From: an uncultured Chlorobiota bacterium
GTDB lineage: Bacteria; Bacteroidota; Bacteroidia; Bacteroidales; JAADGE01
Length of the DNA: 33,917 nucleotides
Direction of reading: 5' to 3'
NCBI GenBank assembly: GCA_947311255.1
Contig: CAMZKL010000011.1
Coordinates: forward strand, 1-33,917
The stretch's first letter is position 1; every line of letters begins with the position of its first letter. The notes under the pieces are model-generated. The model searched no databases and was not told the origin of the DNA. It saw nothing but the letters and a program-made list of their open reading frames with translations. The position numbers and the translations under genes are program-made. Of the stretch, positions 26,200-33,917 are shown piece by piece.

Positions 26200-28080
26200 A
26201 TGAAAAAAAGACTCTTACTATCTCATTTCCTTTTATTATTTATTGTTTCTTCCTCACAAAATATTGATAGTCTAAAAACTATAAGTTTAAAATTGCATGA
26301 TAATGAAAAAGGGTATATTCTTATGCAAATAGGTAAAATTTATCAGCAAAAGAATGAACTTGATAGTGCAATTTTGTATTTGAATAATTCAATAAAAATT
26401 CTAAAATCACCTGAAAATTTAAGCGAAGCAATACATACTTTAGGAATGGCTTATTTTTTTAAAAATGATTTTACAAATACTTTAGAAAACTTTAAATTGT
26501 CTTTAAAATATGCAAAACAAACAAAAAACGATAGTGTTATTGCTAGAAGATATTCAGATTTAGGTGTTGCTTATGATTATTTAGGTGCTTTTGATAAATC
26601 AGTAGAGTATTACTATAAAGCCTTAGGGGTATTTGAAAAGAAGAACGACAAACAGGCTATGTCTAAGGCATACAATAATTTAGGAATAATTACACAAAAC
26701 AGAGGCAATGCAAAACAATCATTAAAATTGTATGAAAAGTCCTTGAAATTAAAAAAAGAAACTAATACAAATAAAATTGAAATTGCATCTTCCTACCTTA
26801 ATCTTGGTTCTGCCTATGAACAATTAAAAGAGTATGACAAATCACTTAAATTTTACAATAAATCTTTGGAAGTATTTGAAAATAGCAATAGATTAAATTA
26901 TTATTCATTAGCATTAAGCAATATTGCAGGTGTTTATTTTTTTAAAGAAAATATGGATAGTGCTAACTTCTTTAATGAAAAATCGTTTAGAATAAATGAC
27001 AGTCTTAAAAACAACTTTGGTTTAGTTAAATATTACAGATTAAAAGGGAATATTTTAATAAAACAAAACAAAGTAGAGAATGGTATTTTGTACTTAAACA
27101 AAGCCTTAATTTTAGCTGACACATTAAATGTTATTTCTGACAAAAAAGATATACTAAACGATTTAGTTACTGTTTTAAAAAAAGAACAAAATTTTGACAA
27201 AGCATTTTTTTTTCAAGAAAAATTAATGGCAATTAAGGATACTTTAAGCAATGAAAAATCAAATAATAAAATTGAGACTTTAAAAATTGTTTATGAAACA
27301 GACAAAAAAGAAAAAGAAATTTTATTATTGCAAACAAAAGCAAAAAGGAAAGCTCAACGAAATAGAATTGTAACAAGCATTCTAGCATTTATTCTATTAT
27401 TAATAGGAATTATTACATTATTAATTTTCAGACAAAAACTCACAAAATCAAAACACGAGGCAGAAATATTTAATCAAAAGTTACTTCGCCTACAAATGAA
27501 CCCACATTTTATTTTTAATACTCTTGCATCAATTCAATCATATATGCTTGAAAAAAACACTAAGCAAGCAGCGATGTATTTATCGGCTTTTTCAAAACTT
27601 ACAAGGTCTATTTTAAATAATTCGCGAGAAGAATTTATTACATTGCAAGAAGATATTGAAACAATAGATAATTATCTTAAAATTCAGCAAATGCGTTTTG
27701 AAAATAGCTTTGAATATGATATAAACATTGACGATAAAATTGACTCTGACAATGTGCAAGTAGCTCCTATGTTAATTCAGCCCTTTGTGGAAAATGCTGT
27801 TGTTCACGGGTTTAAAAATGTAAATTATAAGGGAATAATTGAAGTTGAATATAAAAAACTACACAAAAATATTGAAGTTATTATTGAAGATAATGGAAGA
27901 GGATTTGAAAATCAAGAAAACAAATTGCATAAATCGCACGCATTGAACATAACCAAAGAACGCCTGAGAATTATAAATAAATTTAAGAAGCAAAAAATAT
28001 CATTCCAAATTATTAATAAACAAGATAAAGGAGTAAAAGTTGTTTTTTTAATTCCATATATTAAAAATATAAGCAAATAA
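26200..28080 (+). CDS. TPR sensor histidine kinase (His_kinase/LytS-like family)
   Basis: A 626-residue membrane sensor. A short signal peptide (about 1–20) precedes a periplasmic region of tetratricopeptide repeats at about 40–350, with typical segments such as ARRYSDLGVAYDYLGAFDKS and SSYLNLGSAYEQLKEYDKSL. A charged helical linker, one membrane helix at about 389–412, and the cytoplasmic His_kinase domain follow. The phosphoacceptor is H436 in QMNPHFIFNTLASIQ, and the ATPase has FVENAVVHGF (N box) and EDNGRGFE (G1 box). This matches a sensor of the LytS-like type paired with the LytTR regulator that starts one base after its stop. The TPRs suggest sensing through protein or peptide contact in the periplasm, but the signal is unknown. 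Confidence 0.9.
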   Translation: MKKRLLLSHFLLLFIVSSSQNIDSLKTISLKLHDNEKGYILMQIGKIYQQKNELDSAILYLNNSIKILKSPENLSEAIHTLGMAYFFKNDFTNTLENFKLSLKYAKQTKNDSVIARRYSDLGVAYDYLGAFDKSVEYYYKALGVFEKKNDKQAMSKAYNNLGIITQNRGNAKQSLKLYEKSLKLKKETNTNKIEIASSYLNLGSAYEQLKEYDKSLKFYNKSLEVFENSNRLNYYSLALSNIAGVYFFKENMDSANFFNEKSFRINDSLKNNFGLVKYYRLKGNILIKQNKVENGILYLNKALILADTLNVISDKKDILNDLVTVLKKEQNFDKAFFFQEKLMAIKDTLSNEKSNNKIETLKIVYETDKKEKEILLLQTKAKRKAQRNRIVTSILAFILLLIGIITLLIFRQKLTKSKHEAEIFNQKLLRLQMNPHFIFNTLASIQSYMLEKNTKQAAMYLSAFSKLTRSILNNSREEFITLQEDIETIDNYLKIQQMRFENSFEYDINIDDKIDSDNVQVAPMLIQPFVENAVVHGFKNVNYKGIIEVEYKKLHKNIEVIIEDNGRGFENQENKLHKSHALNITKERLRIINKFKKQKISFQIINKQDKGVKVVFLIPYIKNISK

Positions 28081-28081
28081 T

Positions 28082-28837
28082 ATGTATAAAATTGTAATAA
28101 TTGATGATGAAAAAAACATCCAAAACTCATTAAGGCACATAATTGAAGATTATGCAGAAGATGTGCAAATTGCCGGAATTGCTTATAATGTAAAATCTGG
28201 AATAAAAACAATTAATGAAATAAAACCGGATATTGTTTTTCTTGATATTGAAATGCCTGATGGAACAGGTTTTGACTTATTAACACAACTTAAAAATACT
28301 AATTTTTCTTTAATATTTTGCACCGCTCATGATGGATTTGCAATAAAAGCATTCAAATATAATGCAATAGATTATGTTCTGAAACCTTTTGATATACAGG
28401 ATGTTGTGTCTGCTGTTGAAAAAGCAAAGAAAAACCTCAATTTAAAACATAAAAATACCACTATAGACTATCTTTTATCTGACTTTAAAAACCCAAATAA
28501 TAAAAAAGAAAAATTAATTATAAAAACTGCAACTGATATTTATGTTGTAAAAATTTCTGAGATTTATAATTGTGAGTCAGAAAAAGGTTATACAACTTTT
28601 AAATTTAAAGGAGATAGAAAAATTACTGTTTCAAAAAATTTAAAAGAATATGAAGGGATACTAAAAAACCATAATTTTATAAAAACACATCAATCTCATC
28701 TTGTAAATATTAGTTATATAGACAGGTTTCATAAAAAAGACGGAACTTATATAGTTTTGAAGAATGGCAGAGAGATTCCAATTTCTGCCAGAAAAAAAGA
28801 AGCTGTTATTTCAGTTATTGAAAATATGCTTAACTAA
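28082..28837 (+). CDS. LytTR-family response regulator
   Basis: A 251-residue two-domain regulator. The receiver (about 1–120) has the acidic pocket D8/D9, the phosphorylation site D55 in IVFLDIEMPDGTGFDLL, the conserved threonine in FCTAHDG, and the lysine in LKPFD. The C-terminal LytTR DNA-binding domain (about 145–248) has YVVKISEIYNCESEKGYTTF and FIKTHQSHLVNISYIDRF. It starts one base after the kinase stop, so they form one operon and almost certainly a cognate pair. LytTR regulators bind short direct repeats upstream of their targets; the nearest possible targets are not obvious. Confidence 0.93.
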   Translation: MYKIVIIDDEKNIQNSLRHIIEDYAEDVQIAGIAYNVKSGIKTINEIKPDIVFLDIEMPDGTGFDLLTQLKNTNFSLIFCTAHDGFAIKAFKYNAIDYVLKPFDIQDVVSAVEKAKKNLNLKHKNTTIDYLLSDFKNPNNKKEKLIIKTATDIYVVKISEIYNCESEKGYTTFKFKGDRKITVSKNLKEYEGILKNHNFIKTHQSHLVNISYIDRFHKKDGTYIVLKNGREIPISARKKEAVISVIENMLN

Positions 28838-28855
28838 AAAATTTTATGTTTATCG

Positions 28856-28980
28856 TTGTAGTCCGACTAATTTCTAAATTTATTGACAAAGAAAAAAATT
28901 ATTTAATGAAGATGTTGAAACTCAGTAAATTAAAAAAGAATTGAAGTCGTTTTCTTAGTGTCCTAATTTTTTAATCTCCG
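28856..28980. repeat. Diverged intergenic repeat, copy B
   Basis: Same-orientation partner of 25041–25165, lying in the gap 28838–29135 between the response regulator and the unknown gene. It starts with the shared TTGTAG and holds the shared blocks TTTATTGA, GTCGTTTT and GTGTCC. Here the element is bounded by similar TCCGACT-like words (28862–28868 and 28977–28983), absent from copy A. The remaining bases of the gap, 28981–29109, hold nothing that I can identify. Confidence 0.5.
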
Positions 28981-29109
28981 ACTTAAGCTGGGGCATGTAA
29001 CTGCCTTTATTTACGTAGGTTTTATACCGTCTTTTATGACTTTTCCGGACAACAATGCATATTTTAAGTGTTCTTTTTTAAATTATTAGTAAGGGAATAA
29101 AAAAAATAC

Positions 29110-29117
29110 TAATTTTG
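29110..29117 (+). promoter_or_regulatory. -7 element for the unknown gene
   Basis: TAATTTTG matches TAnnTTTG. A TTAG at 29086–29089 stands 20 bases upstream as a weak -33. The start of transcription would fall near 29124, just before the ATG at 29136, giving a very short leader. Confidence 0.5.
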
Positions 29118-29135
29118 CTTATAAGCTATAAAGAA

Positions 29136-30455
29136 ATGAGCAAACAAACCAGAATAATAAAAATAACGGATAATAAACTCTATTATACTCCACAAGATTT
29201 TATTAATGTTTCGGATACAAATTTTTTAAGTTTTGCTTCTTTTAATGTCAGATTTGAAATATTTTGGCTTATTGAAATACTCAACTATAAAAAAGCTGAG
29301 AATATTTTAGTAGTTTCAGTAATTGACTATTCTCTGGAAGAAAAAAAACCTTTTTTTGAGCAAAAAGCAAAATCAAAAGTTTCAGGTTTTGAGTTTTGCA
29401 AATTAAAATGGCAAATGCTTGAGCCGGTTTTGTCATTTTATCAAAAAAATAAACTTGTTGATATTGTTGATGATATATACGAACCTGAAAAAGATGATAA
29501 TGAAATAGATACACCTTTAACTGAAAATGATATTTTTAAACAACATACCCTCATTGACGATGATAATTTGCAAGAGATTAAACCTAAAATTGAACAAGTT
29601 AAAAAATACACAAAGCATTTTACATATTACTTTAAAGATGCAATTTTTAAATTAGGCTATGTTGAAATTTATAAGTTTTTCGATTTTGTGGTAGATAAAG
29701 TTGATTTTAAAATATATAATGATAATATTATTCCTGAATATGATTTTATTAAAAATTATTTCCCAAAAGTTTTTGAAAACAAAAAGCAATTTAACGTAAA
29801 GGCTATAATTGAAATTAAAGGAAATTATGTTGTTAAAGCTCGTGCATATTCAAAAGAAATAAGTTTAATTAATGATGAGTTAATTTCTTCCGTTAAGAAG
29901 TTAAGAACACTTGAACTTATGAAACTCAGTCAAACAGAAGATGTTGACAAAAGTTTATTTACAGCAGATGAAATTTGGGACGAAGCAACAGATGAAGGAC
30001 AGGACGGAAATATTTTCAATCAGAATGAAGAAGATATTGTAAATATCCTTATGAATTTGCCCGATGTAAGAAACAAAAAACAACTTGAATATTTGGCAGG
30101 TTCAAAGCATAATGCAAAAGAAAAAATCCGTTTTACACTACGCCCACTTTTTGGCTTTATATTTTATATTGAAGGCGAAATAATGAACCACTATTGCTGG
30201 GAACTTCTTAACTCACATGCAACATATATTTGGTCTTTTGAAAAAGGTGAAAGAACTGATGTTCAGTTAAAAAGAATTGAAGAAATTGTAAATATTATAA
30301 GAGACACAGGCCGAAAAAAATACAAATCGGCATATTTGCGAAACGAAATGGATGCAGATATTTTTTTCAACACAATAAACCATAAACACGCAAAATCTGA
30401 TTTTAAGGACAGTTTTGTTATGTGGAAACATAAATTTAAGGAATTATTGGTTTGA
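29136..30455 (+). CDS. Protein of unknown function, 439 residues
   Basis: I do not recognise this family. It is soluble in appearance: no signal peptide, membrane helix or cysteine-rich motif. Its N-terminal part (about 1–110) is rich in aromatic residues with WLIEILNYKKAENILVVSVIDYS. A strongly acidic linker follows at about 112–142 (DIYEPEKDDNEIDTPLTEND). The middle (about 155–260) alternates strands and helices. The C-terminal third has an acidic segment around 285–305 and then FTLRPLFGFIFYIEGE and WELLNSHATYIWSFEKG at about 335–375. The reading frame continues 21 bases upstream to a TTG, but that TTG lies inside the -7 promoter element, so ATG 29136 is preferred. It appears to be a single-gene unit between the LytTR pair and thrS. 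Confidence 0.75.
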   Translation: MSKQTRIIKITDNKLYYTPQDFINVSDTNFLSFASFNVRFEIFWLIEILNYKKAENILVVSVIDYSLEEKKPFFEQKAKSKVSGFEFCKLKWQMLEPVLSFYQKNKLVDIVDDIYEPEKDDNEIDTPLTENDIFKQHTLIDDDNLQEIKPKIEQVKKYTKHFTYYFKDAIFKLGYVEIYKFFDFVVDKVDFKIYNDNIIPEYDFIKNYFPKVFENKKQFNVKAIIEIKGNYVVKARAYSKEISLINDELISSVKKLRTLELMKLSQTEDVDKSLFTADEIWDEATDEGQDGNIFNQNEEDIVNILMNLPDVRNKKQLEYLAGSKHNAKEKIRFTLRPLFGFIFYIEGEIMNHYCWELLNSHATYIWSFEKGERTDVQLKRIEEIVNIIRDTGRKKYKSAYLRNEMDADIFFNTINHKHAKSDFKDSFVMWKHKFKELLV

Positions 30456-30467
30456 TTTTAAAAACAA

Positions 30468-30498
30468 TTTCCTAATTAAAATTTCAATACTATCTTTG
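30468..30498 (+). promoter_or_regulatory. Bacteroides-type promoter for thrS
   Basis: TTTC at 30468–30471, a 19-base spacer and TATCTTTG at 30491–30498; one base from the full consensus. Transcription would start near 30505, about 50 bases before the preferred thrS start. The same TATCTTTGCAG word occurs before infC. Confidence 0.65.
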
Positions 30499-30555
30499 CA
30501 GGCTTAATAATAACACATGCACATTTTGTATTTGTGTATGCAAAAAAATATAAAT

Positions 30556-32493
30556 ATGATAAAAGTAACATTCCCGGATAAAACCGTAAAAGAATTTCCT
30601 AAAGGAATTACAGGTTTAGAAATAGCAAAAGGAATTAGCAATCGTCTTGCTAAAGAGGCAGTTGCAGTTGGTGTTAATGGCGAAACTTATGATTTAACAC
30701 GCCCAATTAATGAAGATGCTGATTTTGCAATATATAAATTTAATGACGAACAGGGCAAAGATGCTTTCTGGCACTCATCTGCACACCTTATGGCAGAAGC
30801 ATTAGAAACATTATACCCAGGTATAAAACTTTGGGTTGGACCATCGGTAGATAATGGATTCTATTATGATGTTGATTTGCCAGAAGGACAAGTAATTTCA
30901 GAAAAAGATTTTCCAACTATTGAAAAGAAAATGCTTGAACTTGCTCAAAAAAAAAATGAATATGTCCGTAAAGATATGAGCAAAGATGAGGCTTTGAAAT
31001 ATTATACTGAAAAAGATGATGAGTATAAAATTGATTTAATAAGTGGACTAGAAGATGGAACAATAACTTTTTATAAACAAGGAAACTTTACAGATTTGTG
31101 TAGAGGACCACACTTGCCTAATACTGGTTACATAAAAGCAATGAAAATAATGAGCATTGCAGGAGCATATTGGAAAGGTGATGAAAAAAATAAACAATTA
31201 ACCCGAGTTTACGGAGTAAGTTTCCCAAAGCAAAAATTATTAAGTGAATATCTTGTTTTACTTGAAGAAGCAAAAAAACGAGACCATAGAAAACTTGGAA
31301 AAGAACTTGAATTATTTACCTTTTCAAGCAGAGTAGGGCAGGGGCTTCCTCTTTGGTTGCCAAAAGGTGCAAAACTTAGAGAACGTTTAGAAAACTTTCT
31401 TAAAAAAGTTCAGACAGAATATGGCTACGAACCTGTAATTACACCACATATTGGGCAAAAAGAACTTTATGTAACTTCTGGACATTATGCAAAATATGGA
31501 GCAGATTCATTTCAACCAATAAAAACACCATCGGATGATGAAGAATTTCTATTGAAACCTATGAATTGTCCCCACCATTGCGAAATTTTTAAAGCAAAAC
31601 CACATTCATATAAAGATTTACCTATAAGATATGCTGAATTTGGAACAGTTTATAGGTATGAACAAAGTGGTGAGTTACATGGACTTACACGTGTGAGAGG
31701 TTTTACTCAAGATGATGCACATATTTTTTGCAGACCAGACCAACTTAAAGAAGAATTTATTAAAGTTATTGATATTGTTCTTTATATTTTTAAAACTCTT
31801 GACTTTGAAAACTTTACAACTCAAATTTCATTAAGACATAAAACTGATAGAAGCAAATATATCGGTTCAGATGAAAATTGGGAAAAGGCAGAACAAGCTA
31901 TCGTAGAATCCTGTGAAGAAAAAGGTTTAAACACTGTAATTGAATACGATGAGGCTGCATTTTATGGACCTAAGTTAGACTTTATGGTAAAAGATGCTTT
32001 AGGCAGAAGTTGGCAATTAGGAACAATTCAAGTAGATTATAATTTACCAGAGCGTTTTGAATTAGAATATACAGGAAGTGATAATGAAAAGCATCGTCCA
32101 GTAATGATTCACAGGGCACCATTTGGTTCAATGGAACGTTTTGTTGCAGTTTTAATTGAACATACAGCAGGGAAATTCCCTCTTTGGTTAACTTCAGAAC
32201 AAGCTGTTATTCTACCAATTAGTGAAAGATTTAATGATTATGCAAATGATGTAATGAAGAGGCTTAATCTTTCAGATGTTCGTGTTACAGTTGATGACCG
32301 AAATGAAAAAATTGGTAAAAAGATAAGAGATAATGAGTTAAAGCGAATTCCTTACATGTTAATTGTTGGAGAAAAAGAAGTGGAAAATAAGCAGCTTTCC
32401 GTTAGAAAACAAGGCGAAGGAGATGTTGGAATAATGACAATTGAAGAATTCTCAAAATTTATTAATGATAGAGTTGCACAAGAATTAAAATAA
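30556..32493 (+). CDS. thrS: Threonyl-tRNA synthetase
   Basis: A full-length ThrRS of 645 residues from the ATG at 30556. Domains in order: TGS (about 1–62, [19 protein letters not shown]), editing domain with H73 and H77 (HSSAH) and C182/H186 (CRGPH), the class II catalytic core with zinc ligands C338, H389 and H519, motif 2 in [20 protein letters not shown], motif 3 in [11 protein letters not shown], and the anticodon-binding domain at the end. The editing residues match the E. coli numbers as I remember them. Two in-frame ATG codons at 30517 and 30538 would add up to 13 residues, but the TGS domain starts normally at 30556. It charges tRNA-Thr; two tRNA-Thr genes are encoded earlier in this window. 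Confidence 0.97.
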   Translation: MIKVTFPDKTVKEFPKGITGLEIAKGISNRLAKEAVAVGVNGETYDLTRPINEDADFAIYKFNDEQGKDAFWHSSAHLMAEALETLYPGIKLWVGPSVDNGFYYDVDLPEGQVISEKDFPTIEKKMLELAQKKNEYVRKDMSKDEALKYYTEKDDEYKIDLISGLEDGTITFYKQGNFTDLCRGPHLPNTGYIKAMKIMSIAGAYWKGDEKNKQLTRVYGVSFPKQKLLSEYLVLLEEAKKRDHRKLGKELELFTFSSRVGQGLPLWLPKGAKLRERLENFLKKVQTEYGYEPVITPHIGQKELYVTSGHYAKYGADSFQPIKTPSDDEEFLLKPMNCPHHCEIFKAKPHSYKDLPIRYAEFGTVYRYEQSGELHGLTRVRGFTQDDAHIFCRPDQLKEEFIKVIDIVLYIFKTLDFENFTTQISLRHKTDRSKYIGSDENWEKAEQAIVESCEEKGLNTVIEYDEAAFYGPKLDFMVKDALGRSWQLGTIQVDYNLPERFELEYTGSDNEKHRPVMIHRAPFGSMERFVAVLIEHTAGKFPLWLTSEQAVILPISERFNDYANDVMKRLNLSDVRVTVDDRNEKIGKKIRDNELKRIPYMLIVGEKEVENKQLSVRKQGEGDVGIMTIEEFSKFINDRVAQELK

Positions 32494-32505
32494 ATATTAT
32501 CTTTG
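32473..32505 (+). promoter_or_regulatory. Promoter for infC–rpmI–rplT inside the end of thrS
   Basis: GTTG at 32473–32476 (one base off TTTG), a 21-base spacer and TATCTTTG at 32498–32505. It overlaps the thrS stop and precedes infC by about 38 bases. It would allow expression of infC, rpmI and rplT independently of thrS. Confidence 0.55.
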
Positions 32506-32542
32506 CAGACTGAATTTTTTAACTAATTAAAACAACAAAACA

Positions 32543-33091
32543 ATCAGAAAAAGAAAAGTTTATAAAAAAAGAGAAGATAACTTAAAGTATAAGTTTAAAA
32601 CTGGTAAATATATTAGAGCAAAAACCGTAAGATTGGTAGGTGAAAATATTGATACTGGGATATTCTCATTGGAGGAAGCTTTGAAAATTGCAGAAGAACA
32701 AGAAATGACACTTGTTGAGATTTCGCCAAATGCAAACCCTCCAGTTTGTAAAGTTATTGATTTCCAGAAGTTTATTTTTGAACAAAAAAAGAAACAAAAA
32801 GAACTGAAATCTAAACAACAAAAAGTTGTAATTAAAGAAATTCGTTTTGGTCCAAACATTGATGAACACGACTTTAATTTTAAACTAGACCATGCTAAAA
32901 AATTCTTAGAGGCTGGTGCTAAAGTTAAAGTATTTGTGTTTTTCCGTGGTAGAACAATTGTTTATAAAGACCAAGGAAAGATTAAGTTGCTAGAATTTGC
33001 TCAAGCACTTGAAGAGTTAGGAAAAGTTGAGCAAATGCCAAAATTAGAAGGCAAGAGAATGACCATGTTTCTTGCACCTTTAAAAAAATAG
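32543..33091 (+). CDS. infC: Translation initiation factor IF-3, ATC start codon
   Basis: IF-3 blocks subunit joining and checks the start codon and initiator tRNA. The C-terminal domain (EIRFGPNIDEHDFNFKLDHA, then FLEAGAKVKVFVFFRGR) and the N-terminal domain (VRLVGENIDTGIFSLEEALK, VEISPNANPPVCKVIDF) are unmistakable. The first ordinary start codon in frame, TTG 32633, would delete the basic N-terminus (RKRKVYKKRE, then YIRAKTVR), which is part of the family. There is no ATG, GTG or TTG between the in-frame stop at 32528 and 32633, but ATC at 32543 gives 182 residues, the usual length. Use of ATT/ATC/ATA is well known for infC and allows IF-3 to repress its own mRNA. The gene lies between thrS and rpmI. 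Confidence 0.9.
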   Translation: MRKRKVYKKREDNLKYKFKTGKYIRAKTVRLVGENIDTGIFSLEEALKIAEEQEMTLVEISPNANPPVCKVIDFQKFIFEQKKKQKELKSKQQKVVIKEIRFGPNIDEHDFNFKLDHAKKFLEAGAKVKVFVFFRGRTIVYKDQGKIKLLEFAQALEELGKVEQMPKLEGKRMTMFLAPLKK

Positions 33092-33102
33092 AACAAAGTG
33101 TT

Positions 33103-33127
33103 AAACTTGTATTTTTTGCAAGTTTTT
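33103..33127 (+). terminator. Weak terminator/attenuator between infC and rpmI
   Basis: AAACTTG (33103–33109) pairs with CAAGTTT (33119–33125) across a 9-base loop, followed by TTATT. The stem is only 7 bp, so it would probably give partial termination, tuning rpmI–rplT against infC. Confidence 0.4.
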
Positions 33128-33152
33128 ATTATATATTTATTAATAATTTTAA

Positions 33153-33158
33153 AAGGAG
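33153..33158 (+). promoter_or_regulatory. Shine-Dalgarno sequence of rpmI
   Basis: AAGGAG, 6 bases before the rpmI ATG at 33165. It is a good match to the anti-Shine-Dalgarno complement at good spacing. The other genes in this window largely lack one, as is usual in Bacteroidota. Confidence 0.6.
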
Positions 33159-33164
33159 AAAGTT

Positions 33165-33362
33165 ATGCCTAAAATGAAAACCAAAGGCGGAGCGAAGAAA
33201 AGGTTCAGAATAACTGGGTCTGGAAAAATTAAACGTAAACATGCTTTCAAAAGTCATATTTTGACTAAGAAATCTAAAAAACGCAAAAGAAACTTAGGTT
33301 ACGATGCAATCGTTCATAAAGCGGATGTGAAAAACGTAAAACTTCTTTTAGCAATGAAGTAA
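33165..33362 (+). CDS. rpmI: 50S ribosomal protein L35
   Basis: A 65-residue basic protein with the L35 signature [20 protein letters not shown] followed by [21 protein letters not shown]35 is a small 50S protein that binds 23S rRNA. The length is standard. It lies between infC and rplT, the usual bacterial order. A 7-bp hairpin (33353–33359 with 33364–33370) straddles its stop codon. Confidence 0.96.
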   Translation: MPKMKTKGGAKKRFRITGSGKIKRKHAFKSHILTKKSKKRKRNLGYDAIVHKADVKNVKLLLAMK

Positions 33363-33522
33363 ACTTCATTATTTTAGATTAAGCAAATTTTGGTTTAAAA
33401 ACCCAGACGGTATGTTTTAAAGAGTCTTTTGTGACCACAACCGCTAAAACAAAAAAGTATTAACCTGAATAAAGGCTTTAAGAGTTAAAAATAACCGCCG
33501 ATATTCAAAAAAATTAAAAAGT
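33363..33522 (+). promoter_or_regulatory. Structured spacer between rpmI and rplT
   Basis: This 160-base gap is unusually long for two genes that are normally adjacent. It has local hairpins such as GGTTTAAAAACC at 33392–33403, and CGGT at 33408–33411 can pair with ACCG at either 33440–33443 or 33494–33497, which would be mutually exclusive. No promoter of the TAnnTTTG type is clear. It could be an mRNA leader regulating rplT, for example by L20 binding; this is inference. Confidence 0.35.
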
Positions 33523-33867
33523 ATGCCACGTTCAACCAACAAAGTTGCATCAAGAGCAAGAAGAAAAAAAGTCCTAAAACAAACAAAAGGTTACTTCGGA
33601 AGAAGAAAAAACGTTTGGACAGTTGCTAAGAATGCACACGAAAAAGCATTACAATATGCTTACAGAGACAGAAAAACTAAAAAAAGAAATTTTAGAGGTT
33701 TATGGATTCAACGTATTAATGCAGGAGTAAGACAATATGATATGTCATATTCTGAATTTATGGGGAAAGTTCATAAAAAAGGAATTGAACTTAACAGAAA
33801 AGTTCTTGCAGATTTAGCAATGAACCATCCAGAAGCTTTTAAAGCTGTTGTTGATGCTGTAAAATAG
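33523..33867 (+). CDS. rplT: 50S ribosomal protein L20
   Basis: A 114-residue L20 with the family's basic extended N-terminus ([19 protein letters not shown]), the KGYFGRRKN segment, and the C-terminal globular domain with [21 protein letters not shown]20 is needed early in 50S assembly and in other bacteria represses rpmI–rplT translation by binding an mRNA mimic of its 23S site. It is the last gene in the window and has a strong terminator directly after it. Confidence 0.97.
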   Translation: MPRSTNKVASRARRKKVLKQTKGYFGRRKNVWTVAKNAHEKALQYAYRDRKTKKRNFRGLWIQRINAGVRQYDMSYSEFMGKVHKKGIELNRKVLADLAMNHPEAFKAVVDAVK

Positions 33868-33888
33868 TTCAAAAAAGAACTTAAAGTT

Positions 33889-33916
33889 AAAGTCCGAATT
33901 TATTCGGACTTTTTTT
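33889..33916 (+). terminator. Intrinsic terminator after rplT
   Basis: A 10-bp stem (33889–33898 with 33903–33912) with a 4-base loop and a run of T to 33916. It is a classic strong terminator that ends the thrS/infC–rpmI–rplT transcripts. Confidence 0.85.
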
Positions 33917-33917
33917 G

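Noticed and set aside
17734-29076. Loosely similar words of the form ATGCGTTATTATAATGTGTTA in three gaps (about 17734–17758, 26044–26066, 29056–29072)
   Set aside because: The similarity is short and AT-rich, and might be chance; it needs a genome-wide search before it counts as a repeat family.
1-33917. CRISPR array, prophage, insertion sequence, toxin-antitoxin or other defence module
   Set aside because: No spaced direct repeats, transposase, phage protein or recognisable defence domain was found. The xerC gene is the housekeeping recombinase by context and residues.

Overview
This AT-rich window comes from a chromosome of the phylum Bacteroidota, probably Bacteroidales-like. Three things support this: the gene order rpsU–xerC–hpf–tRNAs–tuf–tRNA-Trp–secE–nusG–rplKAJL–rpoBC; several Bacteroides-type promoters of the form TTTG-N19..21-TAnnTTTG with almost no Shine-Dalgarno sequences; and families typical of the phylum (START-like small protein, DUF3467 protein next to rpoC, TPR sensor kinase with a LytTR regulator). 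The assignment rests on reading the sequence, not on a database search.

Region 1 (1–15.2 kb, + strand) is core information processing. After the tail of an acyl-CoA dehydrogenase come rpsU with its own promoter and a terminator, then xerC and hpf. A near-consensus promoter then drives tRNA-Thr(TGT), tRNA-Tyr, tRNA-Gly, tRNA-Thr(GGT) and tuf, which ends in a hairpin. tRNA-Trp, secE, nusG, rplK, rplA, rplJ, rplL, rpoB and rpoC follow, with an attenuator-like hairpin between rplL and rpoB. rpoC ends in a hairpin, followed by a DUF3467 gene and a large U32 family gene related to RNA hydroxylases.

Region 2 (17.7–25.6 kb, - strand) is a tightly spaced six-gene set read right to left: an LptF/LptG-type permease, two glycosyltransferases, ribBA, an AI-2E family membrane protein and an ATP-grasp enzyme. 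A separate START-like gene lies upstream. Opposing hairpins separate the set from the U32 gene.

Region 3 (25.7–30.5 kb, + strand) has elongator tRNA-Met with a strong terminator, a two-component system (periplasmic TPR sensor kinase plus LytTR regulator), and a 439-residue protein I do not recognise. A diverged intergenic repeat of about 125 bp occurs on both sides of this two-component system.

Region 4 (30.5 kb to the end, + strand) is the translation cluster thrS–infC–rpmI–rplT, with a promoter for thrS, another inside the 3' end of thrS for infC, a non-canonical ATC start for infC, and a terminator at the window edge.

I found no CRISPR array, phage, insertion sequence or recognisable defence system. 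Most of the window is conserved housekeeping DNA. The less explained parts are the intergenic repeat pair, a leftward-facing terminator with no gene feeding it, the unknown 439-residue protein, and the structured spacers in the infC–rplT cluster.
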